Assembly (NCBI GenBank): GCA_033032865.1
Contig: JAWHQI010000329.1
Coordinates: 744,001 to 808,000, forward strand
Source: Dactylorhiza incarnata
Lineage: Eukaryota > Streptophyta > Magnoliopsida > Asparagales > Orchidaceae
DNA length: 64,000 nt
Direction of reading: 5' to 3'
In this document: positions 31,101 to 43,100 of the stretch, piece after piece
Position numbering within the stretch: the first letter of the stretch is position 1
Layout: each line of letters starts with the position of its first letter
Position numbers and translations under genes: made by a program
Notes under the pieces: model-generated
Database searches by the model: none
Told to the model about the DNA's origin: nothing
The model's input: the letters and a program-made list of their open reading frames with translations, nothing else

Positions 31101-34100
31101 CACATCGACAGCCGACACCACACGGAATGGGGGACTACCCATGACAGCAATCGGTTACGCCGATTTACGGATCGAACAGGCCGTCAGACGTCTTGATAGG
31201 GATCGATCCGTCCAGATCCGCCGGAAATCAAGAAGGGAGGATCGGGACAACATCGACTCAGCCGCCGGAGGTGGGAGCAGCCGCCGGAGGTGGGGGGAGG
31301 GGGTGGTGCGGGGCGGGAGGAGACCGTCCAGGGCCTGGGAGGCCGGCGGAGGCCCTAGCTGGGTCGTCCGCCCTGGGAGCAGCATCGGCGGCCTGAATTG
31401 GAGCCAGAACGGGCTACACGCCTAATTGGCGGCTTCCAGAGCGGTGTCAGGCGCTCCGATTGGAGGTGTCGCGGGAATCCTACCGCTCCCACATGCCTTC
31501 GGGCCACCTAGAGGCTACGACAACGGACCCCAATGGCCACCAAATCACCCTATGGAGCAACTGAGGCCAGGAGGGTACGGCTAGGCGAATCAAAGGGTGT
31601 ATATGTCACCCAATAGGACCCGCATGAACTTCCCCAAATTTAGAGGGGATGCATTCGAGTGGGTGCAGAAAGCCGAACTGTTCTTCAATTACCAAGAAAT
31701 TCCCGAGGAAGAATGGGTGCAGCTAGCGTCCTTCCACTTGGAGGACGACGCCTACCAGTAGACAAAGTGGTTTCTGAGATGCCGCGACTACGCGCCGTGG
31801 ACGGAGTTTGTGGAGGCTTTTGCCGCCCGCTTTGGACCGCTAGAGTATGAAGATGTTGAAGCCACACTGCAGAAGCTTCGGCAGAAGGGGTCGGTAATGG
31901 AATACCGTACTGAGTTTGAATAGTTGGCCAACCGAGTTAGCTGGGAAGAGAAGACAATGTTGAGCTGTTTCGTCTCCGGGCTGAAGGACTACCTGAGGGA
32001 TGAGGTCCACGCCTACATGCCCCGCAGTCTGAGCCACGCCATCAGTCTTGCACGGATTCAGGAAGAGCGTTTCAACAGGCAGAGGAACCGTAATACCACG
32101 AGGACCGCAGCGGTCCCCACATCCTCTAGGAGAGAACCTCCAGCTACCGGCCGACCGACAGTGACAAGATTGACATGGCCTGAGTTGCAGTCTAGGAGAG
32201 AGAAGGATCTGTGCTTCAATTGTGATGAGAAGTACGGACCGGGACACAAATGCCAAAAGATTCAGGTCTACATGTTAAGGGAAGAAGAGGAGGAGGAGGA
32301 GAACACTACATCGGGAGCACTGGAGGAGGAGTTTGACCTGACGGAGTTCGGAGTCTCCTTGCAGGCGATGGAGGGGTGTACTGCCCCTCTTACTCTACGC
32401 ATAACCGGGAAGGTGGACTGGGAGAAGGTGACAATTCTGATCGACAGCGGGAGTACTCATAACTTCATCAATCCGGCAGTGGCCACGCGAGTGGGCCATG
32501 CAATAGACCGAGGGGCCGCCTTCCAAGTCATGGTGGCCGATGGGAGTAAACTGAAATGTGAAGGCGTGATGAGGGGTGTAGAGATACAGATACAGGGCTA
32601 CACTTGCTATACCGATATATACCTGTTGTCGATCAGGGGATCCGACATGGTCCTTGGAGTGCAGTGGCTGAGACAGCTGAAGAGAGTCACCACAGACTGG
32701 GAACGCATGACTATGGAATTTACCCAACAAGGAAAGAACTACTGTTTGCACGGCCTCAGGACATCCCCCCTGAAAGAGATTTCACTCTGAAGTCTGGAGC
32801 GATTGGAGGAACAGGGCAGCACAGTGGCAATGATCATGGGGCTTACACCCTCAGCACAACACACACCAGAGGTACCGAAACGGATACAGGCACTGTTAGC
32901 CCAGTATGAAGATGTCTTCCAGGAGCCACGCGCACTGCCCCCACCGAGGTTCCGAGACCACGCAATTCAGCTCAAGGAGGGGTCGGAGCCCACTAACATC
33001 CGGCCTTACCGCTACCCGCATATACAGAAGCCAGAGATCGAGCGCAGTGTCAGAGAGATGCTTACCACCGGGATCATCCGTCCCAGTACCAGTTCTTTTT
33101 CTTCGCCCATCATCCTGGTCAAGAAGAAAGACGGATCATGGAGATTTTGCGTCGATTACAGGGGTCTGAACAATTCAACAATCAAAGATAAGTTTCTTAT
33201 TCCCATGATTGAGGAGCTGCTAGAAGAGCTGCAAGGAGCGTGTCTTTTCACTAAGCTGGACCTGCGATCCGGCTACCACCAGATTAGGATGAGGGAGGAG
33301 GGCATCCATAAGACGGCTTTCAGAACGCATGATGGGCACTATGAGTTTCTCGTGATTTTCGGGTTGTCCAACGCTCCATCCACATTCCAGGCCGTGATGA
33401 ATGAGATTTTTAGGCCACTCCTGCGCCGCTCAGTGTTGATCTTTTTTGACGACATCCTGGTCTACAGTAGCCATTGGGAGGAGCATCTGGAGCATGTACA
33501 ACAAGTCCTTGAAATGTTGCGTCAATACCAGCTATATGTCAACAGTCCAAGTGCTCTTTCGGCCAAGCAGAGGTCGAATATCTGGGCCATCTTGTTTCAA
33601 CAAAGGGAGTTCGAGCCGACCCACGCAATATAGAGAGCATGGTGACCTGGCCACGCCCCACGACGATACGGGCATTACGGGGATTCTTAGGCCTCACGGG
33701 CTACTATCGCCGGTTCGTGAAGGACTACGGCAAGATCGCTAGGCCACTCACGCAGCTATTACAGAAGGATGCTTTCGTGTGGCAGGAGGAAGCTGAGGCT
33801 GCTTTTCAGGCCCTAAAACGGGCCATGACGACTACGTCGGTCCTGGCTCTTCCTGATTTCAACAAGGAGTTTGTGTTGGAGACCGACGCCTCCGGGGTAG
33901 GAATTGGTGTTGTTCTGATGCAGGAAGGAGACCCCTGGCCTATTTCAGCAAGGCCTTAGCCCCTCGGACCCTGGGGTTGTCAACCTATGAGAAAGAGATG
34001 CTGACCATTATACACGCGGTGGCATTGTGGAGGCCATACTTGCTGGGGCACCACTTCAAGGTGCGCACAGACCACCAGAGTTTGAAGCACTTCCTAGAGC

Positions 34101-37100
34101 AACGGTTGGCCTCACCCCTCCAACAGAAGTGGCTGACCAAGCTCCTGGGCTATAATTATGAGATCATCTACAAGCAGGGGAAGGAGAATGTGGCAGCTGA
34201 TGCGCTCTCCCAACTACCGGAAAATACTCTTTCCAATATTTCTGGTCCGCGGATTGACTCGCTCGACGAGATACAAGAGGAGGTGCTACGAGACACTGAG
34301 CTTCGTGACATCGTGCTCGCCCTCCAACAAGGGCAACCCGCACCACCAGGGTTCCACCTACAGGGCAGCAGACTCTACCACCAAGGGAGGGTGGTTATTC
34401 CATCCACATCGACCTGGAGAACGGTCATGATGCACGAGTTCCACTCCTCGCCAATTGGAGGGCACGCGGGGGTGCTCCGGACTCTACAGAGATTACGGAC
34501 AAATGTCTATTGGCGGGGCATGCGCCGGGATGTGCAGCAGTTTATCAGACAATGCGAGACATGTCAGCGCCAGAAGTAGGAGACGACAGCCCCGACCGGT
34601 TTGCTTACACCACTGGAGATCCCTCACCACGTCTGGGACACTATTTCTATGGACTTCATCGATGGCTTACCCAAATCTCAGGGTAAGTTCGTGATGTTGG
34701 TCGTCGTTGACAAGCTCTCCAAGTACTATACGAACATTTCCTTGTCTTGAGCCATCCCTACACGGGTGAGTCTGTGGCTGAGTTATTTGCGCGGGAGATC
34801 GTACGACTCCACGGCGTATCCCGCTCCATTATCTCCGACAGAGACCCGGTCTTCGTGAGTAATTTCTGGAGGGAGTTGTTTCAACTACAAGGGACAAGGT
34901 TGCGCATGAGCACGGCCAATCAACCACAGACAGATGGGCAAACTGTTGGAATAGTAATTGGAAGTTATGATTTCATTAGGAGGAGAACCCATTACATATA
35001 GAGGAGAACTAATGTGCCTAATAGCACACCAGGAGAAATAAAATAAAAGTAAAATTAACTATGCTAATACTCCCCCTCAAGTTGGTTGAGTGATGTTAAT
35101 CATGCCCAACTTGTTCACAAACTGGCCAAATGAACTCCCGCTCAATCCTTTGGTGAGAATGTCGGCGAGTTGCCCGTTGGAGGGCACAAAGGGAGTACAT
35201 ATGATTCTTTTTCAATCTTCTCCTTGATAAAGTGTCGATCCACCTCGATGTGTTTTATCCGGTCATGTTGAACAGGATTGTGAGCAATACCGATGGCTGA
35301 CTTATTGTCACAATACAGACGGATGGGTCTGTCTTCCACAAGACCAAGGTCGCTCAATAAGGCCCGAAGCCATAAGCCTTCACATACCCCATGAGCCATA
35401 ACTCTAAACTCAGCCTCAGCACTAGATCGTGCCACAACCTGTTGCTTTTTGCTCCTCCAAGTAACAAGGTTACCTCCAACAAGAGAGTAATATCCAGAGG
35501 TGAATCGCCTATCATCCACTGACCCGGCCCAATCAGCATCAGTATAGACTTCAATCTTTAGGTCGGAACTCGGGGAAAACAGGATTCCCCTTCCTGATGA
35601 AGATTTGAGGTACCGAAGATTTCTGTGTGCAGCATCCATGTGTCGGGTCTTTGGAGCATGCATGTACTGACTCACAACACTCACCGCATAAGAGATATCC
35701 GGACGAGTATAAGACAGATAAATCAGCCTCCCCACTAACCTTTGGAACCCTGAGATATCTTCAATCTCCACTCCATCATCACGTCCCAACCGGTGATTTG
35801 CCTCAATCGGAGTGTCAGTCGGTCTGCATCCGCTCATTCCCATTTTCTCAAGAAGATCTAACGTGTATTTCTGCTGAGAGAGAAAGATCCCCTGCTTTGA
35901 TCTGGCAACTTCAATTCCCAAGAAATACTTGAGTTTTCCCAGGTCCTTGACCTCAAACTCACTGGCAAGCTTCTGTTTCAGATTCTGAATTTCTTCATGA
36001 TCATCACCAGTTATGACAATGTCGTCAACATACACAATGAAAATAGTAATTTTCCCAAGCCTACGTTTGATAAACAATGTATGGTCCGCATTGCTCTGAG
36101 AATATCCAAACGACACCATAGCCTTGTGGAACCGGCCAAACCATGCTCTTGGGGACTGCTTCAGTCCGTATAGAGCCCTTAACAATCTACAAACTTTCCC
36201 TGCAGCACCAACCGGAGTGAGACCCGGGAGAATAGACATATAGACCTCCTCCTCCAAGTCACCATGGAGAAAGGCATTCTTCACATCAAGTTGCAGAAGT
36301 TCCCAATTTTTGCAAACAGCAACAGATACCAGTACTCTGATGGTATTCATCTTAGCAACTGGGGCAAACATCTCCTAATAATCAATGTCATGAGTTTGGG
36401 TATAACCCCTTGCAACCAACCTTGCCTTGCACCTCTCAACAATCCCTTGTGGGTTATGTTTCACCGAGAACACCCACTTGCACCCAACAGGTTTTTTTCC
36501 ACGGGGAAGAGGGACAAGATCTCATGTATGGTTCTTCTTCAGAGCCTTCATTTCCTCAACCATTGCCACTCGCCACATAGGGACCTCAAGATCCTGTTGC
36601 CATGACACAGGTATGGACGAAGTAGCAAGAGAGGAGATAAAAGCCTTGTAGGAGGTAGACAGAGAGTCATAAGATACATAATTAGCTAGAGGATGGCGGG
36701 TACAAGACCGGATACCTTTTCGAAGGGCAATCGGGAGATCAAAAGGCCCTGAGTCAGGATCCACTGACTGTTCTGGTAACATAGCAGAATCTCGTGTGCT
36801 TGTCCCCTTTATACGTCGAGTATATACCTGCAAGGTCGGAAGTGAAGAAGGCAAGGAGGCATAGAGGGAGGTGAAGAAGGCAAAGGAGGAGGTGAAGAAG
36901 GCATAGAGGAAGGTGGAGATATAGGGATGGAGCCAACCTCCATCGGAACAGGACTCACTTCCACGGGTAGAGTCTCCCCCTGAAGTAAGGGATATGGTGG
37001 AGGTATGGGCAACGAGACAGAGGGAACACCCGAGGGTGAGGAAGCAGACAGAGGGTAATATGACTCAGATTCACGGAAGGTGACATCCATGCTGACAAAC

Positions 37101-40100
37101 ACCTTCTTGGTCGGTGGGTGAAAACACTTGTACCCCTTTTGCGTAGGAGAGTAACCAATAAAGACGTACTTAAGGGCACGAGGATCAAGTTTGGAGGGGC
37201 GAGGGTGATGGATGTGAACAAAGCAAGCACACCCAAACACCTTGGGAGGAAGGCGAGTAGGAGGCACACAAAGCGTATCTAGAGGAGAACGGTTCCCGAG
37301 AATACGTGTGGGCATACGATTGATGAGGTACGCAGCAGTGAGGACAACATCTCCCCAATAAAATTTTGGAAGATGCATGGTGGACAAAAGGCAACGAGCA
37401 ACCTCCAACAAATGACGATTTTTCCACTCAGCAACGCCATTTTGAGTCGGGGAATATGCACAGGTAGTCGGGTGTATGATGTCGTGATCAGCAAGGTAGC
37501 GCTCAAACTGTGAATCAACATATTCATGGCCATTGTCACTGCGAAGAATTCGAATTTTGGTCTGAAATTGGGTAGAGATCATGGCATGGAATTGTCGAAA
37601 AACAGAGAACACATCACTTTTGTGACGTAACAAATATAACCATGTAGTACGTGAGAAACAATCAATAAATATAACAAACCACGTACAAACAGAAATAGAA
37701 GGGTGCAAACATGGACCCCATATATCAGTATGAATAACAGCAAATGGACTAGAACTAGGCAACGAAACATGTTTAAATGAAGTACGATGATGTTTGTTGA
37801 CACTACAGACATCACACACAAAAGACTCAAAAATAGCAGTAGACAGAGCAGGAAATAACAACTTCATAACAGAAAGAGAGGGGTGTCCCAGGCGACAGTG
37901 CCAGGAGTACAACGGATGAACAGTGCTGGAATGAAGAGCAAGAGCAGGTGGAGCAACGCCAGAGTCAAGTACATAGAGACCATTCACCATGCTACCAGAG
38001 CCAATCACCTTCCCCGTCGTCAGGTCCTGAAACACACAAGAAGACGGAAGAAATGTCACAGAGCAGTTCATGAAGTTGGTCAAATGACTAACTGAAAGTA
38101 GATTACGAGTAAAGGCAGGCACATGAAGAGCAGAAGACAAGGTGAGAGATGAGCAGGGGATGGTACCCTTGCCAGCAATGGAGGCGAGGGAACCATCGAC
38201 AATGCTCACCTTATCCCGCCCAGAGAGCGGAGTAGAGGAAACAAAACCTGTAGAGGACCCAGTCATATGACCCGTGGCCCCAGAGTCAATCATCGAGCGT
38301 CGAAGAGCTTGCATCCCATCCGCAGTAAAAACACCAGGGGTGGCAGAGGCATCAGGACCAGAGTAGCCATGAGAAATATCGGCAGTAGCATCAGTAAGAT
38401 GGGCCGCATGTGGAGCAAAATGACGACCCGAGGAGCGGCCAGAACCACGACCTCCCCGAGGCGGAGCCCCTCCCCTTGGGGTAGGGAGCCCATGAAGCCT
38501 GAAGCAGGTATCGCGAGTGTGACGACTCTTGCCACAATAATCACATAGGAGATGATCCTTATCAGAATTCCTCAACTTGGGATCACGGGAAGGACGAGTG
38601 CCAAGAAGAGAGGGGATGGTAGCATCCAGAGCAGAGTTCTCTGGCACAGGATCCGGAAGAAGGGTCAAACGACGATCAAACTCCTGCTGCACGATGTTGT
38701 AGACTTCAGAAAGTGAAGGGATCTGTGGTCGTCCGAGAATCTGAACACTGATCTGATCAAAGTCCTGATGCAATCCATGAAGAAACTCAAATATGCGATT
38801 GCGGTCATCCCTGGCCCGAACCATCGCCTCATCAATAGGACTAACAAAGACAGGGGGATCAAAATGATCATACTCTTGATAAAGCTGTGTGAACTCCAAG
38901 TAGTACGCTGAAGGAGAACGGTCACCCTGCCGGAGTAAGCTGATCTGACGGCGCAACTGGAAAATCTGAGCGGCATTGCCACGACGAGAGTAGGTAGACT
39001 CCGCACGACGCCAAATATCAGTCGCATTGTCGAGAAAGAGATAGTTGCGGGCAATGGACTCCTGCATCGAGTTGGTGAGCCAAGACATGACCAAGAAATT
39101 CTCGGACTCCCACTGCGGCCACTCAGGAGAAGTCCTATCCGGTTCCCTCATGTGGCCGGAGACATGGCCAAAGAGGCGCCGACTTTTGAGCGCCAGGGTG
39201 ATAGAACGAGACCATGAGAGGTAATTGGATTCATCAAGCCGAATAGTAGTGATCTGAGAGGTATTGTGATCAGTGGTTCCACGGTAGAAGACCGACGTAG
39301 GAGGACCACCAGAGAGAGGAGTTGGAGTAACACCGGTGGAGAGAGAGGCCGGAGTAACACCGGTGGAGAGAGAGGCCGGAGTAACACCGGTGGAGAGAGA
39401 GGGAGAATCCGCTCCGCTAGACCCCATGGCTCAGAAGAAAAAAAACAAAGGGATCCAAAAAACAGGCAACAAACCGGAATAGAAATCAGGATAAGGAGAG
39501 AGCCCAAGAAATTAGGGCATCAAAAAACAAAGGGATCCATCCATCCAAACATTACGAGGGCAGGTGGCGCCGGAAAACACCTCAAGAGCAATACTCCGGC
39601 GCCATTAGAAGAAGGCGGAAGAGGAGGCGCTGGCGGGGGCGGAGGAGAGCCGCTGGAGGGAGCGGAGGTGACGAGTGCTGACGGGACACTGGCGCGTGGA
39701 CGACGAGCGGGAACGGGAGCGGGCGAGAAGACGGAGGCTAGCGAGCCGACGTGACGCTGGCGAGCGAGCAAGCGACGCAACGGGAGCGACGGGAGGGTTA
39801 GGTCACGGGAGGCTCTGATACCATGTTGGAATAGTAATTGGAAGTTATGATTTCATTAAGAGGAGAACCCATTACATATAGAGGAGAACTACTGTGCCTA
39901 ATAGCACACCAGGAGAAATAAAATAAAAGTAAAATTAACTATGCTAACACAAACAAAGGTCCTCAACCGGGGAGTGAAGACATATCTACGCTGCTTTGTG
40001 ATGGATGAGCCCCGCACATGGATCCGTTGGTTACATTGGGTTGAATACTGCTATAATACCTCGTATCACACGGCCAGTAAACTCACTCCCTTTGAGGTTT

Positions 40101-43100
40101 ATGGTCGGCCACCACCATCTTTGGGTACGTATGAGCCCGGCAGCACGACACTACCAGCGGTGGACCGGACATTACGGGATCGTGAGCGCACGTTGGTTCT
40201 GCTACGTGACAACCTTCAGACAGATCAAGACCGTATGAAGACTCAGGCAGATCGACACCGCACGGAGCGGATATTCGCGGTCGGCGACGAGGTTTTCCTC
40301 AAGCTCCAACCATACAGACAACTCTTGGTCTCCCGAAGGGCAAATCGGAAACTAGCACCCCGGTACTACGGGCCATTCCGCATCACCCGGCGAGTGGGAC
40401 CAGTGGCTTATACACTAGCCCTCCCCGAAGGGTCACGCATCCATCCTACCTTCCATGTGTCCTTGCTTAAGAGGAAGATTGGCGACACGGTTCAAGCCAG
40501 CCCATTCTTACCGGAGGCTACCACCATAGGAGAGCTACGCCCACTACCTGAGGAAATCTTGCTAACAAAATGGAAGAAGCGTGGTACAGAATACCGGCCC
40601 GAGGTTCTAGTAAAATGGCAGAAATTATCAGATGCACACAACACATGGATGGATCTTCTGGAGTTTCGCGAGCTATTTCTGGACTTCCACCTTGAGGACA
40701 AGTTGGTGCTTGATGGGGAGGGGAATGTTATGCCCCCGCTCGCGCTACGGTTCGCGGGGCACAAATACTCACGGCGTCTAAAGGAGGCACCAAGGAGCAA
40801 CGGGGCTGAACCATCAGGTTCAGCCCCAAATCATTAAAAGGAGCCGAGAGGGGCTGAACCACCCGGTTCAGCCCCTGGGGGGGGGGGGGGGGGGCAGCCC
40901 CCTCTTGACCCCGGGTTACAGGGTATTTATAAACCCGGGGCCTCCTTGGAAGGATTATGAATGTTATTTCTCAGGTATTCCTCCCTCTTCTCTTAACCCT
41001 AACCCTAATTCTCCCTTCTCTAGACTTCTCCCTCCTCCTTCCTAACAGAATGTAAAATCACCCTTTTTGAAGAAGTTATGAAGAGGTTTACAGAGCTTGA
41101 AATCAATATTGATGGCTAACTACATCCAAACAAATTCCACTATTTCATAGAATGTGTTTTTTAATTTAAAGTAACCAAACCAGCCTATAACAACAAGCAC
41201 TTTCATACTCAATTTATCAAAAATAAGAAAACTAAAACATGAAAAGCTAACACAATGAAAATTTTGTCTAGAAGAGAGGGAGCTCTAAATTAACAGAACA
41301 AGGATTTAATTTAATGTGATATAAAATTTTAATGGGAGAGACATTAACAATTATCAACATAATACTAGAAGAGAAAATGATACTTAGGTGTAATATTTTA
41401 AGCATATTTGTCTAGTATATAGAAGAATTAGGATATAACTTCTAAACTTAAAGATGGGGAGATTAAAATGAAAAAATCCGGGCTTATTATGTGATGACTA
41501 CTACATGAACAAGGCCAGTGGCATCTTGCTTAAAACTATTTGCATGTATTAGGTTTTAAACCTCAGGAAGCACTTACTAGGAAGTGATGGAAAACAAAGA
41601 TGCATAAATCCGACCCCAAATAATTGGGATAAAATAATCTATTGATCATGACGATGATGGTGAGAAACCTAAATATGAGGAAAACGATGGATAGCTTTCT
41701 AGCATTTTTAACATGAATTTGCAACAAAAACTAGATAAACGGAAACTCAAAAAAGCAGTAGCATTCTTACAGCATTGTTAAATGTTGATATTGCAGTCTT
41801 CGCATCATCTTCTGAAGAGAATGAAACAAAGCCAAAGCCACTTGATTTCGAGGTTCCTGGAACACGGGAAACTTTTGCGCTAAGAACCTTTCCTTTCTCC
41901 GAGAAGAACTTTACAAGTAAATCATTTGTCACTGTCTTTGCAAGGTTGCCGACGTAAACTTTATATGGGCTATCAACAAATTTAGATTCATCAGCTTGGA
42001 CTTCTGATACATCAAAAGGGTTCAGAGGCTTCTCTGTTACATTAATTTTGATCTTCCTCCCTCCAATTTCCTACAAACACATGAAACATACCTTCCAGTG
42101 CATATTCATGAACCCATATATGAACTTCAAACATGAAATCATTGAAAGAAAAAAAATAGAAGAAAAATGAACTTTACTGTTTCATTCAGCTTCTCTATAG
42201 CTGAATTTGCATCCTCTACTGAGGACATAGTAACAAATGCGAAGCGCCGACTCCTTCCGGAATATTTGTCATACATAACCTATAAAATGATTGGGGGGAA
42301 ATAATAGCATGCATATAAAGTCATCATCTATTCACATATGCATGTGAATTTAAAAAATGCTTGATATTAGAAAATGTGAGAGACGGATAACATAAATATG
42401 TTTATCAATTTGCAAATGCATATGAAATCATCCTCTGACACACTATCATGGGCCAAGCCCATAATGTCGGTAGAGTCGTCGGGGGATGGCTGGAGGCGGA
42501 GGATACTGTGGAGCCGAAACCGCGGCTGCTTAGGTGGGGTGTACTCAGAGAGAGAGAGAGAGCTACCACAAGCTCTTGAAGACAAGGAAATAGAATTGAC
42601 TTTCTTGGATGACTTCATACAAACAACACTCGTCTTTAAATAGGCTACAAGACCCTTAAAATAAAATATTTAACCATCTAACAACTAACACCAATTAACA
42701 CCTCACCCATGGCCCATAACACCTCACCCAACCTTCAAATCGAGCTTGTCCTCATGCTCGGACGAAACTCAGACGATTTGATCATCGGGCTCTTTTATTT
42801 AGCACCAAAACAGCTCCTTGTAGTGCGTTGTTGTAGCGGGAGCTGTAGAGAGCGACAAGGCTTCTTCATGCTCACCAATTTCACGGATGATGGTGTTGTC
42901 AGGGGGTCGCACCATGGGTGGCAATATGATCGAAGAGGAGACCGCAACATGATCTTTAAGTGATTGAAGTAGTGGTAGAGAATAATCCACAGATGTCGGA
43001 TAACTACTCAGAATTATATCAAGTGATTGAAGTAGTGGTAGAGAATAATCCACAGATGTCGGATAACTACTTAGAATTATATCAATTTTCGTGTGAGCGA

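Larger units (their letters stand above)
34944..39949 (-). mobile_element. Copia element C nested in the Gypsy integrase, target duplication CAAAC
   Basis: LTRs of 126 bp at 34944-35069 and 39824-39949 differ at three positions. Both begin TGTTGGAATAGTAATTGGAA on the plus strand. Flanks are CAAAC on both sides (34939-34943 and 39950-39954). The minus-strand primer-binding site TGGTATCAGAGC is a perfect match (39823-39812), and the purine tract lies next to 35070 (CTTGAGGGGGAG on the minus strand). About 5.0 kb. Sense to PSRP2, within intron 3. Confidence 0.93.
30567..41047 (+). mobile_element. Gypsy chromovirus, complete with target duplication GAATG, carrying a nested Copia
   Basis: LTRs at 30567-30853 and 40726-41047 begin TGTTATGCCCCCGCTCGCGC and end CCTTCCTAACA. 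Flanks are GAATG on both sides (30562-30566 and 41048-41052). The primer-binding site TGGTATCATAGC starts at 30855, and the purine tract GATGGGGAGGGGAA precedes 40726. Domain order is Gag, protease, reverse transcriptase, RNase H, integrase, chromodomain. The interior is split at 34944-39949 by a Copia. The whole element lies in PSRP2 intron 3, antisense to the gene. LTRs differ by roughly 3% plus an insertion of about 50 bp in the 3' copy. Confidence 0.92.

Noticed and set aside
41747..41932. A separate small RRM protein gene
   Set aside because: It is part of PSRP2 exon 3; the last residues of this ORF read through the splice donor GTAAGA.
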